A DNA stretch of 31,440 nt from Chloroflexi bacterium UBA6077 (GTDB lineage Bacteria > Chloroflexota > UBA6077): assembly GCA_002436065.1 (NCBI GenBank), contig DIXP01000074.1, positions 1 through 31,440 of the forward strand. Reading direction: 5' to 3'. The notes beneath the pieces are model-generated. The model saw nothing but the letters and a program-made list of their open reading frames with translations. It was not told where the DNA came from and made no database searches. Below, one piece after another: positions 7,460 to 14,003 of the stretch (positions within the stretch are counted from its first letter, which is position 1; every line of letters begins with the position of its first letter). The translations under genes were made by a program, and so were the position numbers.

Positions 7460-8914
7460 TATGGTGTTCACGAATGCCTCGGGGTCGCCCGCCTGGGCGG
7501 GGCCTACGAGGGAGCCACCCTTGGTTTTTAGCTGCTCGTTCAGGGTCGACACAGTTTGCAGGCCGCCGTCTAGCATGAAGACGGGGCCGACGTAGGTGGG
7601 TACGCCCTGGGCCGCGACGGCGAGAGCGGAGCTCCAGCCAGCGGGGCGGGAAAGCTCGGGCATGGCGGCGGCGATGGGGATGTTGAGCTTCTGGGCGAGG
7701 TAGCGGGCCATCTCCATTGCCGCGGGGATCTCCCAGCAACTGCCGGCCTCAAGCACGGCTGGAACGGCAGAGCCGAGCGTCTCGGAGAGGGCGTTCAGGA
7801 ACCGGGGCAGCTTCTTGCCGGCCAGGGCTTCCGCCCGCGCGGGGTCCATGTAGCCGGCTTTCGCAAGGCCCGTGGCGGCGCACCCGTTGGCGATCACCAG
7901 GAAACCGTTGGCGAGGAACTCGCCGGCCATCCGGACGGCGGGCCCGTCCTGGGTGGCCATCGCGTTGTTGCAGCCGCCGATGAGGGCCACGCCTTTGACG
8001 CCAAGGTCCGCCAATCCGGACCACTGGGCGCCGGCGACGCTGCTGAAGGCAGCGCTGGTGAAGCCCACCACGGCCTTCGCGGGTGGGAACTTGCTCGCGA
8101 GGTTGCGGCCCTGGTTCACGCGGAAGTGGGCTTCGGCCCTCTCCAGCAGATCCCCCTCGTTGAACCGATCCGCGGCCATCACGGGGACGCCCTGCCTGGC
8201 GGCCAGGGCCAGGAAGCCGGGGGAGACGCAGGCGGTGCCCGCGATCACGCCGTCGACGCAGGTCGATACCAGGAGGGCCTCCTCGGAGCCGTAATTACCG
8301 GCGATCGGCGATCCGGCTGCCCCTGCACCCGTGGCGCCCACCAGGTTGAGCTTCCGATTAGGGGCCAGCTCCTTGGCGATCTTCTCCGCCTGGGCCGCGG
8401 GTATGTTCCCGAGCATCAGGACGTTGATCTTGTCAGCCTTGAGCGCCCCCAGACCAACCTCGATCTCCTCAATGGAGCGGCCGGATGTCGGAGCGCCGGC
8501 CAGAGCCTCGTATCCCGCGCCGGCCACCGCAACGGCCTTCGCAAGCAGTTGGGCAGGGGGAAGCATTCCCTCGTTGGCGGCGGCGATCCCCTCGAAGATC
8601 GCCCCCGCGGCCGCGCCTTGGGCGCCGGCGAAGGTGGCGTTCGCCACAGCGCCGTCGCAGACCAGGCGCAGGAAGCTAGAGGCGACGATGTTTTCCCGGT
8701 CGCGGCCGCATGTGGTGCCGTTGGTGGCATCGAAAGGGTTCACCCGGCAGGGGCCTTGTGTACAAGCTTTGCAGTCCAGCCCCATCAGGCCGAAGCGGCA
8801 AACGGGCGACATATCCTCGTATCGGTCGAAGGCGAGAGGGATACCAGCGGCAGCGGCCTGGGAAACGACGTTTTCGGTTGCCTTATCCAGGGTCTTCTTG
8901 CGAACTTGCACCAT
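7445..8914 (-). CDS. Short CooS-like protein (CODH/Hcp superfamily, 'mini-CooS'-like), C-cluster ligands incomplete
   Basis: The 489-aa protein matches the Ni-Fe CO dehydrogenase CooS but is ~140 residues shorter than the usual ~630. The N-terminus aligns by number with the Carboxydothermus enzyme: Cys39 (D cluster), then Cys48, Cys51, Cys56 and Cys69 (B cluster), but the second D-cluster position is Asp47. Further on, AGN (205-207), TACVSP (Cys229), GGCNN (315), GCAATGLAKAG (Cys345) and GSCWE (Cys393) align with CooS C-cluster regions. By eye the C-cluster His (near 169), one Cys (near 194) and the last Cys (near 431, now Ala) are absent. The His residues of the proton path after the B cluster are missing too (AVANATFAGAQG). 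A normal CO-oxidising centre is therefore doubtful; a different reaction or an electron-transfer/sensor role is possible. GGAGG lies 9 nt before the ATG, 3 bp after the CooF-like stop. Confidence 0.85.
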   Translation of the reverse strand: MVQVRKKTLDKATENVVSQAAAAGIPLAFDRYEDMSPVCRFGLMGLDCKACTQGPCRVNPFDATNGTTCGRDRENIVASSFLRLVCDGAVANATFAGAQGAAAGAIFEGIAAANEGMLPPAQLLAKAVAVAGAGYEALAGAPTSGRSIEEIEVGLGALKADKINVLMLGNIPAAQAEKIAKELAPNRKLNLVGATGAGAAGSPIAGNYGSEEALLVSTCVDGVIAGTACVSPGFLALAARQGVPVMAADRFNEGDLLERAEAHFRVNQGRNLASKFPPAKAVVGFTSAAFSSVAGAQWSGLADLGVKGVALIGGCNNAMATQDGPAVRMAGEFLANGFLVIANGCAATGLAKAGYMDPARAEALAGKKLPRFLNALSETLGSAVPAVLEAGSCWEIPAAMEMARYLAQKLNIPIAAAMPELSRPAGWSSALAVAAQGVPTYVGPVFMLDGGLQTVSTLNEQLKTKGGSLVGPAQAGDPEAFVNTIKADS

Positions 8915-8917
8915 TTT

Positions 8918-9481
8918 CTATTCACCTCCTCGTCGCGAGCTATAGCCAAGTGTGGTGTAGGTGGGGGCATCGGCCCCGGTCCCCGACCGGTAAAGGGTCT
9001 CCACGACACGGCCGGCTCTTCGTTTGGAGAGCCGGCGCATGCCGGCGTCGTCGACGTAGGCGAGCGCCTTGGTTGGGCATGCCTCGACGCAGAAAGGGCG
9101 CTCCATACCGTAGCAGGCATCGCACTTGATGGAGACCTTCCCCTCGCTGCCCGGCTTTATCGCGCCGAAGGGGCATACGCCGACGCACATCCAGCAGCCG
9201 ATGCAGCGGTTGTCGTCGAAGAGGACTCGGTTATCCTCTTCCGATCGGTAGAGTGCGCCGCTGGGGCAGGTATCGACGCAGAGGGCTTCCTCGCAGTGGC
9301 GGCACTGGACGGGTAGGGAGAGCGTTTCGTTGCCCTGAACCGATACCCGTGGGGTGGGCTTGACCTCCTCCTTGAATGCGCCCACAACGGTCTTGGCGAC
9401 GGAGTCGCGGTTGATGCCGCAGGCGATCTCGCATGATCGGCACGCCATGCAGCGGCTGGGGTCCACCATGATTTCGGGCAA
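8918..9481 (-). CDS. cooF: CooF-like four-cluster ferredoxin
   Basis: This 187-aa protein is a 4x[4Fe-4S] electron carrier of the CooF/HycB/DMSO-reductase beta-subunit type. Its four Cys groups are CMACRSCEIAC (11-21), CRHCEEALCVDTCP, CIGCWMCVGVCP and CDACYGMERPFCVEACP. CooF normally takes electrons from CooS, and it is the first gene of the operon directly before the CooS-like gene. The start is a TTG at 9481 with GGAGG 7 nt upstream; the next ATG (9469) would be 19 nt from that site, so TTG is preferred. The last codons (GGA GGT GAA TAG) double as the ribosome site of the next gene. The symbol rests on family and context; the physiological partner is inferred. Confidence 0.88.
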   Translation of the reverse strand: MPEIMVDPSRCMACRSCEIACGINRDSVAKTVVGAFKEEVKPTPRVSVQGNETLSLPVQCRHCEEALCVDTCPSGALYRSEEDNRVLFDDNRCIGCWMCVGVCPFGAIKPGSEGKVSIKCDACYGMERPFCVEACPTKALAYVDDAGMRRLSKRRAGRVVETLYRSGTGADAPTYTTLGYSSRRGGE

Positions 9482-9788
9482 AGCAGAGCCTCCTCTCTAA
9501 CGCTAAGGACGAGACGATCTATTCGATTGGATAGCTGCTTGGGGGAAGTCGACGTCGGGACCGCGGTTTCCCTGACTTCGCTGCACCCGATCCCTTTGGC
9601 GCACAGACGGCTCTCAGTGTTCCCACTGAGAAGACCTGCGCGCTTACGAGCCAGATACAGCTCTCTGCTGTCAGGAAGGTCCCTCTTATGAGGAGTGGAC
9701 GCTCATGTCCGTGGGCCTGCCAAACTTCGTGCTCAGCCGAAGCCTAGAGGACCGAGTGGGGTACCAGATGTCGCTGGTACCTCCCCAC
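9482..9788 (-). promoter_or_regulatory. Structured leader of the CooF/CooS-like operon
   Basis: About 300 nt lie between the candidate promoter and the TTG start with no credible gene. Three hairpins can form: GTGGGGTACCAG with CTGGTACC/CCCCAC (9756-9788), TCTCAGTG-TTCC-CACTGAGA (9612-9631), and GAAGTC...GACTTC enclosing GGGA/TCCC (9545-9579). The last lies ~65 nt before the start. A riboswitch, attenuator or protein-binding leader is possible; I could not match a known class. Confidence 0.4.
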
Positions 9789-9794
9789 GATGAC

Positions 9795-9823
9795 ACACTA
9801 CCATCAAATTGGTGCACCGTCAA
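9795..9823 (-). promoter_or_regulatory. Promoter candidate for the CooF/CooS-like operon
   Basis: TTGACG (9823-9818) and TAGTGT (9800-9795) are 17 bp apart on the minus strand. The -35 is good and the -10 is weak. It runs divergently from the gntR promoter 22 bp away. Confidence 0.35.
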
Positions 9824-9844
9824 GACTTCATCTTCGAGCTTCTC

Positions 9845-9874
9845 TTGACACCGAAGCTGCCCTCTCAATAGAAT
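9845..9874 (+). promoter_or_regulatory. Sigma70-type promoter for gntR
   Basis: A perfect TTGACA (9845-9850) is followed after 18 bp by TAGAAT (9869-9874). The start of transcription would be near 9881, giving a ~64-nt leader. Confidence 0.65.
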
Positions 9875-9887
9875 AATGCGGCAAAGA

Positions 9888-9908
9888 TATAACATTATAC
9901 CTATGTAT
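9888..9908 (+). promoter_or_regulatory. Possible GntR operator
   Basis: TATAA-CA-TTATA (9888-9899) is a perfect 5-bp inverted repeat just after the predicted transcription start, overlapped by ATAC-CTAT-GTAT (9897-9908). An ATATAAC motif from this site recurs at 10734-10740 between gntR and the next gene. Autoregulation is an inference. Confidence 0.35.
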
Positions 9909-9944
9909 CCTTTCTCTACTCACCCGGCGGGAGGAAACCCCGTG

Positions 9945-10721
9945 ATGCTAGATCGTTCCAGTCCCCTGCCTCTCTACTACCAGCTCCGCACCCTCCTCCT
10001 CGATCGGATTGAGAATGGAGACCTCCGGCCCGGTGATCTGGTCCCCACGGAGCGGGAGTTGATCGACTGCTACGGCGTCAGCCGCATCACCGTCCGTCAG
10101 GCCGTCAACAGCCTGATGGCCGACGGCCTGCTCTATCGTCAGCGGGGGCGTGGCACTTTCGTCCGCCGCAACCGCATCGAGCAGCAGTTGGCCACCCTCA
10201 CCGACTTCTACGAAGAGATGGCCGACCGAGGACTCACTCCGTCTACAAGGATCCTCTCAGCCGAGATGATTGAGCCCGATGGGGCTGTGGTTGCCAAGCT
10301 GCGCCTCGGGGGGGGCGAGAAGGCATTGCGACTGGTGCGAGTCCAGATGGGCAACGACGAGCCGATGGCCCTTGACATCAGCCATTTCCCATCTGACCTT
10401 GGAGAGAGGCTGCTGAAGGAGAAGCCGGTCCGGGCTATCTATGCCTTCCTCGAAGGGATTGGCGTCGAGCTGGACTGGGCAGACCAGGCGATAGAGTCCA
10501 CCCTCGCCGATGAGTTCACGGCGCGACAGCTGGGTATCAAGAGGGGCATGCCGGTCCTCCTGGTGGAGCGAACGGTATACTCGGCAGATGGGCGCCCCGT
10601 GGAGTACACCAGGGCCTTCTACCGAGCCGATCGCTACGCCTATCGCATCTGTCTCAACAGGAAGGGTTTGGCTCCCTCTAGCCTGGCTCCGACCATCCCA
10701 TCCTTCACAAACGAGTTCTAG
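9945..10721 (+). CDS. GntR-family transcription regulator (HutC/UTRA type)
   Basis: This 258-aa regulator has an N-terminal winged helix at residues ~5-72 (PLYYQLRTLL, GDLVPTERELIDCYGVSRITVRQAVNSL, then GRGTFV). A UTRA ligand domain follows at ~90-240, typically sensing a sugar phosphate or related metabolite. It is the usual size for the HutC subfamily. The start is ATG 9945, or GTG one codon earlier; GGAGG lies 7-10 nt upstream, and the longer open frame from 9876 begins before any ribosome site. The gene precedes a NagB-like enzyme by 64 bp, and HutC regulators often control such amino-sugar genes, so it probably regulates that operon. It also lies next to the divergent redox operon, so control of that is a second possibility. 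Confidence 0.92.
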   Translation: MLDRSSPLPLYYQLRTLLLDRIENGDLRPGDLVPTERELIDCYGVSRITVRQAVNSLMADGLLYRQRGRGTFVRRNRIEQQLATLTDFYEEMADRGLTPSTRILSAEMIEPDGAVVAKLRLGGGEKALRLVRVQMGNDEPMALDISHFPSDLGERLLKEKPVRAIYAFLEGIGVELDWADQAIESTLADEFTARQLGIKRGMPVLLVERTVYSADGRPVEYTRAFYRADRYAYRICLNRKGLAPSSLAPTIPSFTNEF

Positions 10722-10785
10722 GCAGAATGATACATATAACGGACCGCCTGACAGGGTTGCTGTAGATGAGGATCGGAGGTTCAGT

Positions 10786-11631
10786 ATGGCTCGTACCCTC
10801 AAGGAGCTGGCGACGATGTCGCCGGAGGCAGTGGAGATGGCGGCCAACGGCCATCTGACTGTCCTGCCCGATGTCGCGTCTCTCCACCTCCACTTCGCGG
10901 AGGCGATAGCCACCGAGTTGGAGGCCAACAACTCGACCGATAAACCCACCCGGTTGATCGTCCCGTTGGGACCCAAGGGGCAGTACCCCATCCTGGCCGA
11001 GATCTGCAACCGGCGGCGGATCAGTTGGGCCAATGCCCACCTGTTCTTCATGGATGAGTACCTGGATTGGCAGGGGCGACCGATTCCCAGGGATGACCCT
11101 CTCAGCTTCATCGGGCAGGCCCATGAAGCCCTCTTCGACCGACTGGACCCAGAGCTGAGGTTGCCCGAGGATCAACTTCATTTCCCTCATCCATTCCACC
11201 TGGAGTATCTGGTCGAGGAGATCGACCGCGTAGGGGGTATCGACACCTGCTATGGGGGTATCGGCATCCACGGCCACCTCGCCTTCAACGAGCCGCCGGT
11301 GTACGGTCTCTGGAGGGTGAGTGCCGAGGAGTTCAAGAAGGGCATGCCCAGGGTGGTGTTCCTGAACCCGGAGACGGTGACGATGGGGGCGGCCCGCTGG
11401 ACTGGCGGAGACGTGGCCAACTTCCCCCCCATGGCGGTCACCCTGGGAATGAGGCAGATCCTGGAGGCGCGGCGGATCCGGCTCTACTGCGACGGCGGGC
11501 TGTGGCAGAGAGCAGTGCTGCGCGCTGCCTTCTTGCTGGACCCCACGGTCGAGTACCCCGCGACCTTAATACGCGACCACCCGGACTGGCTGATCGCCGC
11601 CGACCGGCTCACGGTAGGGTATTCCCTATGA
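10786..11631 (+). CDS. Glucosamine-6-phosphate isomerase/deaminase-like protein (NagB/6-phosphogluconolactonase superfamily)
   Basis: The 281-aa protein has the NagB-type fold markers: PTRLIVPLGPKGQYPILAE (phosphate-binding region), LFFMDEYLD (cf. LDEY in NagB), and CYGGIGIHGHLAFNEPP, close to the NagB GIGxDGHIAFNEP signature with His in place of Asp. VTLGMRQILEARRIRLY matches the later helix-strand. NagB converts glucosamine-6-phosphate to fructose-6-phosphate and ammonia; the altered IHGH motif and the length (NagB is usually ~240-270) leave the exact substrate open. The start is the ATG at 10786 with GGAGGT 5-6 nt upstream. It lies behind a GntR/HutC gene, the usual arrangement for amino-sugar use. 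Confidence 0.82.
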   Translation: MARTLKELATMSPEAVEMAANGHLTVLPDVASLHLHFAEAIATELEANNSTDKPTRLIVPLGPKGQYPILAEICNRRRISWANAHLFFMDEYLDWQGRPIPRDDPLSFIGQAHEALFDRLDPELRLPEDQLHFPHPFHLEYLVEEIDRVGGIDTCYGGIGIHGHLAFNEPPVYGLWRVSAEEFKKGMPRVVFLNPETVTMGAARWTGGDVANFPPMAVTLGMRQILEARRIRLYCDGGLWQRAVLRAAFLLDPTVEYPATLIRDHPDWLIAADRLTVGYSL

Positions 11632-11659
11632 TCATCGACTGCCCTTCACCCGCACTATC

Positions 11660-11668
11660 TGATAGAAT
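11660..11668 (+). promoter_or_regulatory. Extended -10 promoter for the glycosyltransferase gene
   Basis: TGATAGAAT is an extended -10 (TGn plus TAGAAT) ending 9 nt before the ATG at 11678. No ribosome site lies between, so the mRNA may be leaderless or nearly so. Confidence 0.45.
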
Positions 11669-11677
11669 CCCTCCACT

Positions 11678-12376
11678 ATGAGGACCATCATCGTCGTGCC
11701 CACCTACAACGAGCGTGAGAACCTGCCGGAGTTGGTCCGGCAAGTGGAAGCGCTGGCTCTCGACCTCCACCTGCTGGTAGTGGACGACAACTCACCGGAT
11801 GGCACGGGCGACGTGGCCGATGAGTTGGCGAGGAGTCATCCCTGGTTGAAGCTGCTCCATCGACCCGGCAAGGGCGGCCTGGGACCAGCCTATGTAGCAG
11901 GATTCCGCCATGCCCTGGAGATGGGGTATGAGGCCATCGGCGAGATGGATGCCGACCTCTCCCACAACCCGGCCTATCTCCCTTCCATGCTTGCAGCCTT
12001 GGAAGGAGCCGATCTCGTGCTGGGTTCTCGCTACCGCCCTGGCGGAGGGGTGAGCAATTGGGGGCCGCTGCGCAGACTCATCAGCCGGGGTGGTAGCCTT
12101 TACTCCCAGTTGATCCTTAGTGTGGGGGTGCGCGATCTGACCGGGGGATTCAAGCTGTTTCGACGCCAAGTGCTGGAAACCGTCGGGCTGGACACGGTCC
12201 GCTCCAACGGCTACTCCTTCCAGATCGAAATGACCTACCGAACCCTTCGGCAGGGCTACCGAGTCACAGAAGTGCCTATCGTGTTCGTGGACCGGCGGGT
12301 GGGCAAATCCAAGCTCTCCCGGCAGGTGGTGCTGGAGGCCATGCTGATGGTGCCCAGGCTTCGCCTGAGCCTCTGA
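11678..12376 (+). CDS. Family 2 glycosyltransferase, dolichol-phosphate mannosyltransferase-like
   Basis: The 232-aa protein is a soluble GT-A enzyme of the DPM1-like group, which transfers a sugar from a nucleotide sugar to a polyprenyl phosphate at the membrane. Visible motifs are PTYNERENL (residues 7-15), VVDDNSPDGT, RPGKGGLGPAY, EMDADLSHNP (the DxD metal site), GSRYRPGGG, LTGGFKLFRR and the basic RRVGKSKLS. It lacks the C-terminal membrane anchor found in some homologues. Its product would feed lipid-linked sugar to membrane mannosyltransferase-like proteins such as the DUF2723 protein at 24954-26477. It ends convergently 4 bp from the osmC-like gene. Confidence 0.92.
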   Translation: MRTIIVVPTYNERENLPELVRQVEALALDLHLLVVDDNSPDGTGDVADELARSHPWLKLLHRPGKGGLGPAYVAGFRHALEMGYEAIGEMDADLSHNPAYLPSMLAALEGADLVLGSRYRPGGGVSNWGPLRRLISRGGSLYSQLILSVGVRDLTGGFKLFRRQVLETVGLDTVRSNGYSFQIEMTYRTLRQGYRVTEVPIVFVDRRVGKSKLSRQVVLEAMLMVPRLRLSL

Positions 12377-12380
12377 CCTT

Positions 12381-12800
12381 CTACCCTTCTACGATCCTGT
12401 AGCTGGTCGTTATTGGGGCCGAAGCCCTCAGTATCGCGGAGACCGAGCAGTACTTCTCTTCCGACAGGTCGATGGCCCGCTTCACGGTGTCCTCGGCGAC
12501 GCTCCGCCCCCTCACCACATACTCCACATGGAAGCCCGTAAACGTCTTGGGATCCTCCTGCCGCCTGTCCCCGCTGGCCACCACCTCCAGCCCGGTGACC
12601 TCTTGCCGGGCCTTTCTCAGGATAGAGATGACATCGAAGGCGGTGCAGCCCGCCAGGGCCGCGAGGATCAACTCGATAGGCTTGGCGCCCGGCCCTGTCC
12701 CACCGTGCTCCGGCGCCGTGTCCATTTCCATCCGGTATCCAGATTCCACCATGGTGGCCTCGAAATGCATGCCAGTAACCAGCTTAACCCTGGCTTCCAC
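12381..12800 (-). CDS. OsmC-family peroxiredoxin-like protein
   Basis: The 139-aa protein belongs to the OsmC/Ohr/YhfA superfamily, thiol peroxidases that reduce organic peroxides or related oxidants. It has PGAKPIELILAALAGCTAFDV, with the first catalytic Cys at ~52, and SEEKYCSVSAILR with the second Cys at ~118. Its size fits the YhfA-like branch. The start is a GTG at 12800 with AAAGGAGGG 7 nt upstream. It appears to be the last gene of a minus-strand group behind a small ferredoxin and a coiled-coil protein, with a 93-bp gap. Oxidative-stress protection fits a neighbourhood rich in Fe-S proteins. Confidence 0.9.
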   Translation of the reverse strand: MEARVKLVTGMHFEATMVESGYRMEMDTAPEHGGTGPGAKPIELILAALAGCTAFDVISILRKARQEVTGLEVVASGDRRQEDPKTFTGFHVEYVVRGRSVAEDTVKRAIDLSEEKYCSVSAILRASAPITTSYRIVEG

Positions 12801-12893
12801 GGAGATCCCTCCTTTATGTTGGTGTGCCCCAACTGGGACAGGGGCGCAAGGGTTTACAGCAATTAGAGGACCGACCTGAACAGCAGGGCAGCC

Positions 12894-13097
12894 TCAGTTG
12901 ACCAGGGAGATGGCCCTCTCGGGGCAGGCGCCCACGCATTTGGCGCAGGAGCGGCAGCGACTCCAATCCAATGCAGGCAACTCGTAGGGGTCGGGTTGAT
13001 AGATAGCCCGCACATCGCACAGGCGGCGAAGGGGACAGACTCCCCCAGGACACAGTTCGGGTTTGCACAGTTCTGGGTCAAGAATCGGCTTGGACAT
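12894..13097 (-). CDS. Small Cys-rich ferredoxin-like protein
   Basis: This 67-aa protein ends with a standard 4Fe-4S motif, CRSCAKCVGACPERAI, and has a second unusual Cys group near the N-terminus (ELCKPELCPGGVCPLRRLC), which might hold another cluster. I know no precise function; it is probably an electron carrier. The start is the ATG at 13097 (MSKPILD), with AAGGGG directly before it, overlapping the upstream gene by 20 bp. Another ATG 18 nt upstream lacks a ribosome site. The overlap suggests coupled expression with the coiled-coil gene. Confidence 0.72.
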   Translation of the reverse strand: MSKPILDPELCKPELCPGGVCPLRRLCDVRAIYQPDPYELPALDWSRCRSCAKCVGACPERAISLVN

Positions 13098-13260
13098 CCC
13101 CTTCGCCTTTCTCATGAAGTCCGGACCGCAAGCGGGCGATCTCTTCCTCCAGATCCTCGAGCGCCATCAACATCCTGAGGCTTGGGGAATGGGCAGGCAG
13201 CCGCGCTCGGAGGTCAGCCAACTTCGACTCCAACTCCCGCAATTGATCCTTCTCATCCAT
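13078..13260 (-). CDS. Short coiled-coil protein of unknown function
   Basis: The 60-aa product (MDEKDQLRELESKLADL...) shows two heptad-patterned charged helices, LRELESKLADLRARL and ALEDLEEEIARLRSGL, split by a Pro/Ser break, so it is probably a helical hairpin or dimer. GGAG lies 9 nt before the ATG at 13260; the longer frame would start inside the neighbouring repeat element. It overlaps the ferredoxin gene by 20 bp. I do not recognise a family; an accessory or scaffold role for the ferredoxin is a guess. Confidence 0.62.
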   Translation of the reverse strand: MDEKDQLRELESKLADLRARLPAHSPSLRMLMALEDLEEEIARLRSGLHEKGEGDVQADS

Positions 13261-13284
13261 AGTGGCATACTCCAGGAAACGAGT

Positions 13285-13432
13285 AGTCAACAGTCAGCTT
13301 TCAGTTCGCAACCGAAGCGTGCCGCGGATGCTCACGCCGCATCTCATCTCGTCTTTCAGGGTGCGTTTCGATGCTTCGCTCGCCAGAATCGCCATGGAGT
13401 CGAAGCTGAGAGCCGACAGTTGATTGCTTGAC
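13285..13432. repeat. ~148-bp element with inverted heptad arms
   Basis: The left arm has AGTCAAC, AGTCAGC, TTTCAGT (13285-13305) and the right arm the inverse GCTGAGA, GCCGACA, GTTGATT, GCTTGAC (13405-13432). The arms match inversely at about 16 of 20 positions. Size and arms match the element at 5870-6010, though the cores look different. The right end provides TTGAC of the next gene's -35 box. Confidence 0.62.
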
Positions 13433-13456
13433 ATGTATACCCCCCTACCGTATATT
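13428..13456 (+). promoter_or_regulatory. Strong sigma70-type promoter, probably leaderless, for the CoA-binding protein
   Basis: TTGACA (13428-13433), a 17-bp spacer and TATATT (13451-13456) form a near-consensus promoter. Transcription should start at about 13463, at the GTGATG start codons themselves, so the mRNA is likely leaderless. Confidence 0.75.
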
Positions 13457-13465
13457 ATCTTAGTG

Positions 13466-13906
13466 ATGGCGGGGCTTCCCGTCAACTGGTTGGAGGCAGC
13501 GGTGGACGAGATCATCGAGGGAATCCTGCGCGAGTCCAAAACAGTCGCTGTGGTGGGTCTATCGCCCAAGCCGGAGCGAGCCAGCTACGAGGTGGCTAGT
13601 TACCTGCAGCAGCAGGGCTACCGGATCATCCCCGTGAACCCGATGGCAGACGAGGTGCTGGGCGAGCGCTCCTATCCTAACCTGAAGGCTGTTCCAGAGA
13701 AGATCGACGTGGTGGATGTCTTCCGGCGCTCGGAGGACGTGCCCGGCGTGGTGGAGGAGGCGATCGAGGTAGGAGCCCACACCATATGGATGCAGGATGG
13801 TGTCGTCAACGAGGCTGCCGCGGCCAGGGCCCGGGAGGCCGGGCTCCAGGTGGTCATGGACCGATGCATGCTGCGCGAGCATCACAAGCTGCATCCAGGC
13901 AGGTAG
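13466..13906 (+). CDS. CoA-binding domain protein (YccU family)
   Basis: The 146-aa protein is a single Rossmann-type CoA-binding domain, related to the N-terminal part of succinyl-CoA synthetase alpha. Motifs are VAVVGLSPKPERASYEVASYL, YRIIPVNP, VDVFRRSEDVPGVVEEA, TIWMQDGVVNEAAA and the typical end MDRCMLREHHKL. Such proteins bind CoA or acyl-CoA, but their role is not settled. No ribosome site precedes the ATG (13466) or the GTG one codon before it; a consensus promoter ends 9 bp upstream, consistent with leaderless translation. Two small GC hairpins follow (13910-13922, 13941-13956). Confidence 0.9.
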   Translation: MAGLPVNWLEAAVDEIIEGILRESKTVAVVGLSPKPERASYEVASYLQQQGYRIIPVNPMADEVLGERSYPNLKAVPEKIDVVDVFRRSEDVPGVVEEAIEVGAHTIWMQDGVVNEAAAARAREAGLQVVMDRCMLREHHKLHPGR

Positions 13907-14003
13907 ACCGGGGCGAATCCCCCTGAGTCCGCTGGGCTGTCCCACACAAAGGTGGGATTCACGGGAACGGTACGCTTTCCGGCGATTATTACGAGGTGGA
14001 TCG

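Noticed and set aside
8126..9316. 396-codon plus-strand frame opposite cooF and the CooS-like gene
   Set aside because: It is the mirror of two clearly coding genes with intact Cys motifs. GC-rich DNA commonly opens such frames.
9482..9788. T-box or known riboswitch in the CooF leader
   Set aside because: A GGGAAACCGCG stretch slightly resembles the T-box core, but the AGGGTGGNACCGCG consensus, specifier loop and antiterminator are not seen.
13907..14003. Possible small RNA or tRNA before the candidate selenoprotein
   Set aside because: Two short GC hairpins are present, but there is no T-loop consensus, cloverleaf or promoter. They are more likely the end of the preceding transcript.
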